Below, piece by piece: positions 60,636 through 64,000 of a stretch of DNA of 64,000 nucleotides. Source of the stretch: Bradyrhizobium lablabi (GTDB lineage: Bacteria; Pseudomonadota; Alphaproteobacteria; Rhizobiales; Xanthobacteraceae); contig NZ_JAFCLN010000007.1 of NCBI RefSeq assembly GCF_018129385.1, positions 229,867 to 293,866 on the forward strand, in the 5' to 3' direction. Under the pieces are notes generated by a model that saw only the letters and a program-made list of their open reading frames with translations, was not told where the DNA came from and made no database searches. The translations under genes and the position numbers were made by a program. Position 1 is the first letter of the stretch. The number at the start of each line of letters is the position of its first letter.

Positions 60636-63600
60636 TCAGACCAGGTGGAAGTCGACAGATGCGCCTGCCTTGAGCGTTGCGAGCGACACATTGCTGAGCG
60701 TGATCGAGTCAGTCGGATCGATCGCGATCACGACATTGGCGCCCTGCTGCGTCACGGTGACGAGTCCGCCTGCGGCGTTATGGGCAGTGCCGTTGACGAG
60801 CGAGTTCACGGTGGTACCGGCCGCGAACATCGACGCCGATAGCTGCAGAACGTCGTGGCTGGTGTTGGTGCCGGTAGCGAGAAAGTCGGTGATCACGTCA
60901 CGACCGAAGCCCGCAACGTATGCGCCGTTGATGGTGATCGGATTGACCGGCGCGAAAACGAAAGTGTCGCTGTTACCGCCGCCGCTCATCCGATCGTTGC
61001 CGGCACCACCGATCAGCCGGTCATTGCCTCCCTCGCCCAGGATCGTGTCGTTTCCGGCCCCCCCGGCGATAGTGTTCGCCAGGCCGTTGCCGTCGCCGAC
61101 GAAGTTGCCAGATCCGGTGTAGGTCAGGTTCTGGACGTTGTTGTCCAGTGAATAACTGGACAGCGAGGTCATCACCTTCGAATTTGTCGCCCCGGCTGCT
61201 TCAACCACCGTGGTCTGGGCATTGCTGACGGTAAATGTATCCGCGCCGCCGCTTCCCCTGAGCGTAACGTTGGCGAACCCGCCGTCGCCCAGCTGATCCG
61301 CGCCCGCCCCTCCGGTGATCGTTTGCCCTGCGCCCGTTGCCGTCGAGCTGAAGCTTCCGGATCCAGTGTAGACCAGCCGCTCGACATCGGTGTGAAGTTG
61401 CAGGCTCGACAGAGTCGTCTGCACAGTGTCGGTGCCATCGTTGGGATTCTCGTTGATCACGGTCCCCGCATTTGTGACAACGAAGGTGTCGTTACCGGCA
61501 TCGCCCCTCAGGGTGATGCCGATCAGGCCGTTGTCCCTCAGGATATCGGCGCCGGCGCCGCCATTCAGCGTCTGATTTGCGGCTCCAGCCGTCAGGGTAT
61601 CGGCTCCTCCCAAACCATTGATGATCGCACCTGGCGTTGTGCTGGTCAGGTTGTCACTCGATCCCGTTCCGTTGACGAGCACTGCCGCGACAAGCTGCGC
61701 CGCCGTCACGACCAGACCGTCGCTGAACCGGAACATCTCGACACTGGAGAACGTGGCCGTGCCATTCGGCGTGCCCGATCGCGTGTCTGCGAGCGTGATG
61801 CTGCCATCCGCATTGGAGGTCTTGGTATATTGGCCAAGCAGGCCGCTGAATACGGCCGTGTCGGTCCCGTCGCCGCCGTTGATTCTGCTGGTCCCGTCAA
61901 AGCCGCTGAAAGTATTATCCGACGCGTTGCCGGTAACAGTCGTGCCGGTCGTGGCCGTGTAAATGAAGTTCTCAACGTAATCGGGCATCACGAAAGCGGC
62001 GAGAGCGGTCCGGATCGTATCGATGCCTCCGGTTGGCTGCTCGATGATAATGTCGTTTGTTCTGGCAACGATATAGGTGTCGTCGCCGTCCCCGCCTTTC
62101 ATGGTGTTGACGATACTGCCGGCGGCGGCCCCGCCCGCATCGCGAAGCGTGTCGTTGCCGTCACCTCCGTCGAGAAGGGTGTTGCCACCAATGCCAGCCG
62201 TGAGCGTGTCATTGCCGCCGAGGCCAAGGATCGTCTCGCCCGGATTCGCCGTGGAGGAGCCGGTCAGAGTGTTATTGCCCGAGGTACCGATGATGAAGCG
62301 GCCATCGACACCCTGGATGTTGATCGTCAGCGCTGCTGACGATTGGCTGCCGTCCGCATCGTTGATCGTGTAGTGCAGCGTGAAGTTCAGATTACTTCCC
62401 GACGCCAGCGCCGCCGTTGCGGCACGGTTGCTGTCGAGCGCATAGCTCCAGCTGCCGTCATTGTTCTGCACCAGCGTGCCGTAGGTGTTCAGCGCGCTGA
62501 TCGCCGCCGCATCGTCCGCTCCCCATGACACGAAGCTCATCGGCGCGTCCGCCCCGGAAGCGTCATTGGCGAGCACGTTGCCCGTCAGCGGGCTGAGGCT
62601 GCCTTCCACCACGGTGTCCGGGCCATCATCGGCTGCCGTTGGCGTGTCGTCGACTGTCCGGATCACGAGGCTATCGCTAGCCGCGATGCCGGTGGATCCA
62701 TGCACTGTCAGCAGGAGGCTGTCGTTGAACCCGTTCGCATCGACCGTGTCGGCGTCCGAGGGCACCTTGCTGTCGTTGTCGATTGTCGCCGACAACGTGT
62801 AACTGAAGCTCACCGTACCGCCGTGACTATCGCCAGTGTAACCGGTCAGCGTCAGAATGCCTTCGCCTGTATTCACGTTTCCATTGGTCGAGCCGAAGGC
62901 CTGGATCTGCTCTAGCGAGAAAGTCGTCCCGCCGACCGCGATGTCCTGGATCCCGTCGCTTGCCGAGATTGTGAAGGTGCCCGTCGTCGTCCCGGCACTC
63001 GAGCCGAGCCCGGCCTCAGACACCGAGGCGTCCGGGCCGATCGGCTGCGCCGTCACCACCGATGCGGTGCCGTCCGCACCCGTGATGGTGATCGTCAGCG
63101 CCACCGACGATTGATCACCGTCCGCATCCGCGATCGTGTAGTTCAGCACGTTGCTGAGGACATCAGCCGACGTCAGCGCCTGCGTTGCCGGACGGCTGCT
63201 GTCCAGCGTGTAGGTCCAGGTGCCGTCGTTGTTCTGAACCAGCGTACCGTAGCTGTTCAATGCGGCAATCGTGATTGCATCGCCTGGATTCCACGCGACG
63301 AAGCTGGTCGGCCCATCCGCACCGGAGGTGTCGTTGTCCAGCACGTTGCCTGACACCAAGCTGGCGCCGTTCTCCACCACCCCGTGCGGACCATCAGCGG
63401 CCGCGGTCGGCGAGTCGTCAACCGCCCGGATCACCAGGTCGTCGCTGGCCATCGCGATTCCGCCGACGCCGTGGATTGTCAGCACGATGCTGTCGTTGAA
63501 CCCGGTCGCATCGACCGTATCGCTGCCGGCCGGCGCCTTGCTGTCATTGTCGATCGTCCCCGACAGCGTGTAGCTGAAGTTCACCGTGCCGCTGGAGCCG

Positions 63601-64000
63601 TCCCCGGCGTAACCGGTCAACGTCAGAACGCCTTCGCCGGTATTCACGATCCCGTTGGTGGTACCGAAGGCCTGAATCTGCTCCAGCGAGAACGTCGTCC
63701 CGCCAACCACGATGTCCTGGATCCCGTCAATTGCAAGGATGGAGAAGCTGCCCGTCATTGTCTCCGTGTCCGCGGGCGCGCTCGAGCCATCCGGATTCAG
63801 CCCGGCCTCGGAGACCGACGCATCCGGACCGGTGGGTTGCGCCGTCACCAGGGCGGCGCGGTTCAGTAACTGGGCCTGAGTGAACGTCGCCCCGTTGCCG
63901 AACCGATAGAACTGGATGTTGGCGTCGGTATCGGTGCCGTCGGGAGAGCCGGCACGCAAGTCGGTCACGGTGAGGCTGCCGTCGGGGTTTTGCACGAAGC
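60636..64000 (-). CDS. Large RTX/VCBS-like secreted protein, C-terminal part (partial)
   Basis: The C-terminal 1100 or so residues of a repeat protein that runs past the right edge; the frame is still open at 64000. Residues about 50-620 hold two cadherin/VCBS-like repeats of roughly 260 residues (SVSEAGL, FSLEQIQAFG, TLTGYAGD). RTX units follow (LGLGGNDTL, GGAGNDTILG, GEGGNDRLIG, GGAGNDRMSG) interspersed with beta segments. The end, DSITLSNVSLATLKAGASVD, then FHLV, looks like a type I secretion C-terminus. It should be secreted by an ABC/MFP/TolC system and bind Ca2+. It probably acts as a matrix adhesin beside the exopolysaccharide genes. Confidence 0.85.
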   Translation of the reverse strand, partial: FVQNPDGSLTVTDLRAGSPDGTDTDANIQFYRFGNGATFTQAQLLNRAALVTAQPTGPDASVSEAGLNPDGSSAPADTETMTGSFSILAIDGIQDIVVGGTTFSLEQIQAFGTTNGIVNTGEGVLTLTGYAGDGSSGTVNFSYTLSGTIDNDSKAPAGSDTVDATGFNDSIVLTIHGVGGIAMASDDLVIRAVDDSPTAAADGPHGVVENGASLVSGNVLDNDTSGADGPTSFVAWNPGDAITIAALNSYGTLVQNNDGTWTYTLDSSRPATQALTSADVLSNVLNYTIADADGDQSSVALTITITGADGTASVVTAQPIGPDASVSEAGLGSSAGTTTGTFTISASDGIQDIAVGGTTFSLEQIQAFGSTNGNVNTGEGILTLTGYTGDSHGGTVSFSYTLSATIDNDSKVPSDADTVDANGFNDSLLLTVHGSTGIAASDSLVIRTVDDTPTAADDGPDTVVEGSLSPLTGNVLANDASGADAPMSFVSWGADDAAAISALNTYGTLVQNNDGSWSYALDSNRAATAALASGSNLNFTLHYTINDADGSQSSAALTINIQGVDGRFIIGTSGNNTLTGSSTANPGETILGLGGNDTLTAGIGGNTLLDGGDGNDTLRDAGGAAAGSIVNTMKGGDGDDTYIVARTNDIIIEQPTGGIDTIRTALAAFVMPDYVENFIYTATTGTTVTGNASDNTFSGFDGTSRINGGDGTDTAVFSGLLGQYTKTSNADGSITLADTRSGTPNGTATFSSVEMFRFSDGLVVTAAQLVAAVLVNGTGSSDNLTSTTPGAIINGLGGADTLTAGAANQTLNGGAGADILRDNGLIGITLRGDAGNDTFVVTNAGTVINENPNDGTDTVQTTLSSLQLHTDVERLVYTGSGSFSSTATGAGQTITGGAGADQLGDGGFANVTLRGSGGADTFTVSNAQTTVVEAAGATNSKVMTSLSSYSLDNNVQNLTYTGSGNFVGDGNGLANTIAGGAGNDTILGEGGNDRLIGGAGNDRMSGGGNSDTFVFAPVNPITINGAYVAGFGRDVITDFLATGTNTSHDVLQLSASMFAAGTTVNSLVNGTAHNAAGGLVTVTQQGANVVIAIDPTDSITLSNVSLATLKAGASVDFHLV
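60960..61080 (-). repeat. RTX nonapeptide cluster of the partial secreted protein
   Basis: The encoded segment runs NTIAGGAGND, TILGEGGND, RLIGGAGND, RMSGGGNSD and ends in TFVF, a tight GGxGxD calcium-binding array. It lies about 110 residues before the C-terminus, as in type I secreted proteins. Confidence 0.85.
62330..63845 (-). repeat. Two long repeats of about 750-790 bp in the RTX protein
   Basis: Two successive blocks encode the same order of motifs: GPDASVSEAGL, IDGIQDI or SDGIQDI, VGGTTFSLEQIQAFG, NTGEGVLTLTGY or NTGEGILTLTGY, TIDNDSK, then LVIR-VDD, GNVL-ND, YGTLVQNNDG. The first begins near 63845 and the second near 63055. They are extracellular beta-sandwich repeats. Confidence 0.8.

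Overview
The window looks like a chromosome segment of an alphaproteobacterium of the Bradyrhizobium/Rhodopseudomonas type. The reasons are the high GC content, dense operons of solute transporters and catabolic enzymes, ATGA-type gene overlaps, branched-chain-type (Liv) ABC operons, PdxR/MocR regulators, and a tRNA 3' fragment of alphaproteobacterial type with a CAT anticodon. No species-level marker such as rRNA is present, so the genus is an inference. About 45 genes are supported, mostly on the minus strand.

Region 1 (1-12.9 kb) is catabolic. The end of a VanB-type oxidoreductase and a PPOX-like flavoprotein converge. A LacI-type regulator (4934-5986, plus) diverges from an operon for an intradiol dioxygenase, a beta-keto acid cleavage enzyme and an MDR dehydrogenase. 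Downstream of it, six minus-strand genes encode a Tat-exported NMT1-like binding protein, an ABC ATPase, an ABC permease and three tandem amidohydrolases. Two matching LacI-type palindromes, one in the divergent promoter and one before the transporter operon, tie these into one predicted regulon for uptake and hydrolysis of an unknown, probably N-containing, ring compound.

Region 2 (14-34.5 kb) holds two Liv-type uptake systems. The first is an eight-gene operon that also encodes an acyl-CoA ligase, a nitroreductase, an NTF2-like protein and a gamma-carbonic anhydrase. A LysR gene, a CobW-type GTPase and an ABM/zinc-ribbon protein follow. The second Liv operon lies among two duplicated modules, each a SnoaL-like gene divergent from a MocR regulator. 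Regions 1 and 2 are bracketed by two near-identical att-like sites, at about 1.6 and 35.2 kb. Each contains the 3' half of a tRNA-CAT gene flanked by short repeated boxes. The right-hand one also has a probable decayed integrase tail. The 33.6 kb between them is therefore probably an old genomic island, or part of a tandem of islands.

Region 3 (35.4-64 kb) is a surface-matrix locus. It opens with a 2122-residue protein that fuses a degenerate receiver and a LuxR DNA-binding domain to a possible membrane segment, five VCBS repeats, RTX repeats and seventeen 33-residue repeats. A second pseudo-receiver/LuxR regulator is divergent from it across a promoter with phased repeats. Then come glmS, a Crp/Fnr-family regulator, an ExoF/Wza-like exporter and a Pel-like exopolysaccharide set: PelG, PelF, PelE and PelD homologues, a TPR protein, a separate GH114 hydrolase, a separate PelA C-terminal-like protein, two SDR sugar-nucleotide enzymes and a sugar nucleotidyltransferase. 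Three copies of a CTGAT-N4-(A/G)TCAG palindrome precede the three transcription units, suggesting control by the neighbouring Crp/Fnr protein. A second large RTX/VCBS-like protein runs off the right edge.

The best candidates for something undescribed are the regulator-adhesin fusion and the hybrid Pel/Exo locus with its predicted Fnr-like regulon. Functions are read from sequence motifs and remembered families only; no database search was possible.
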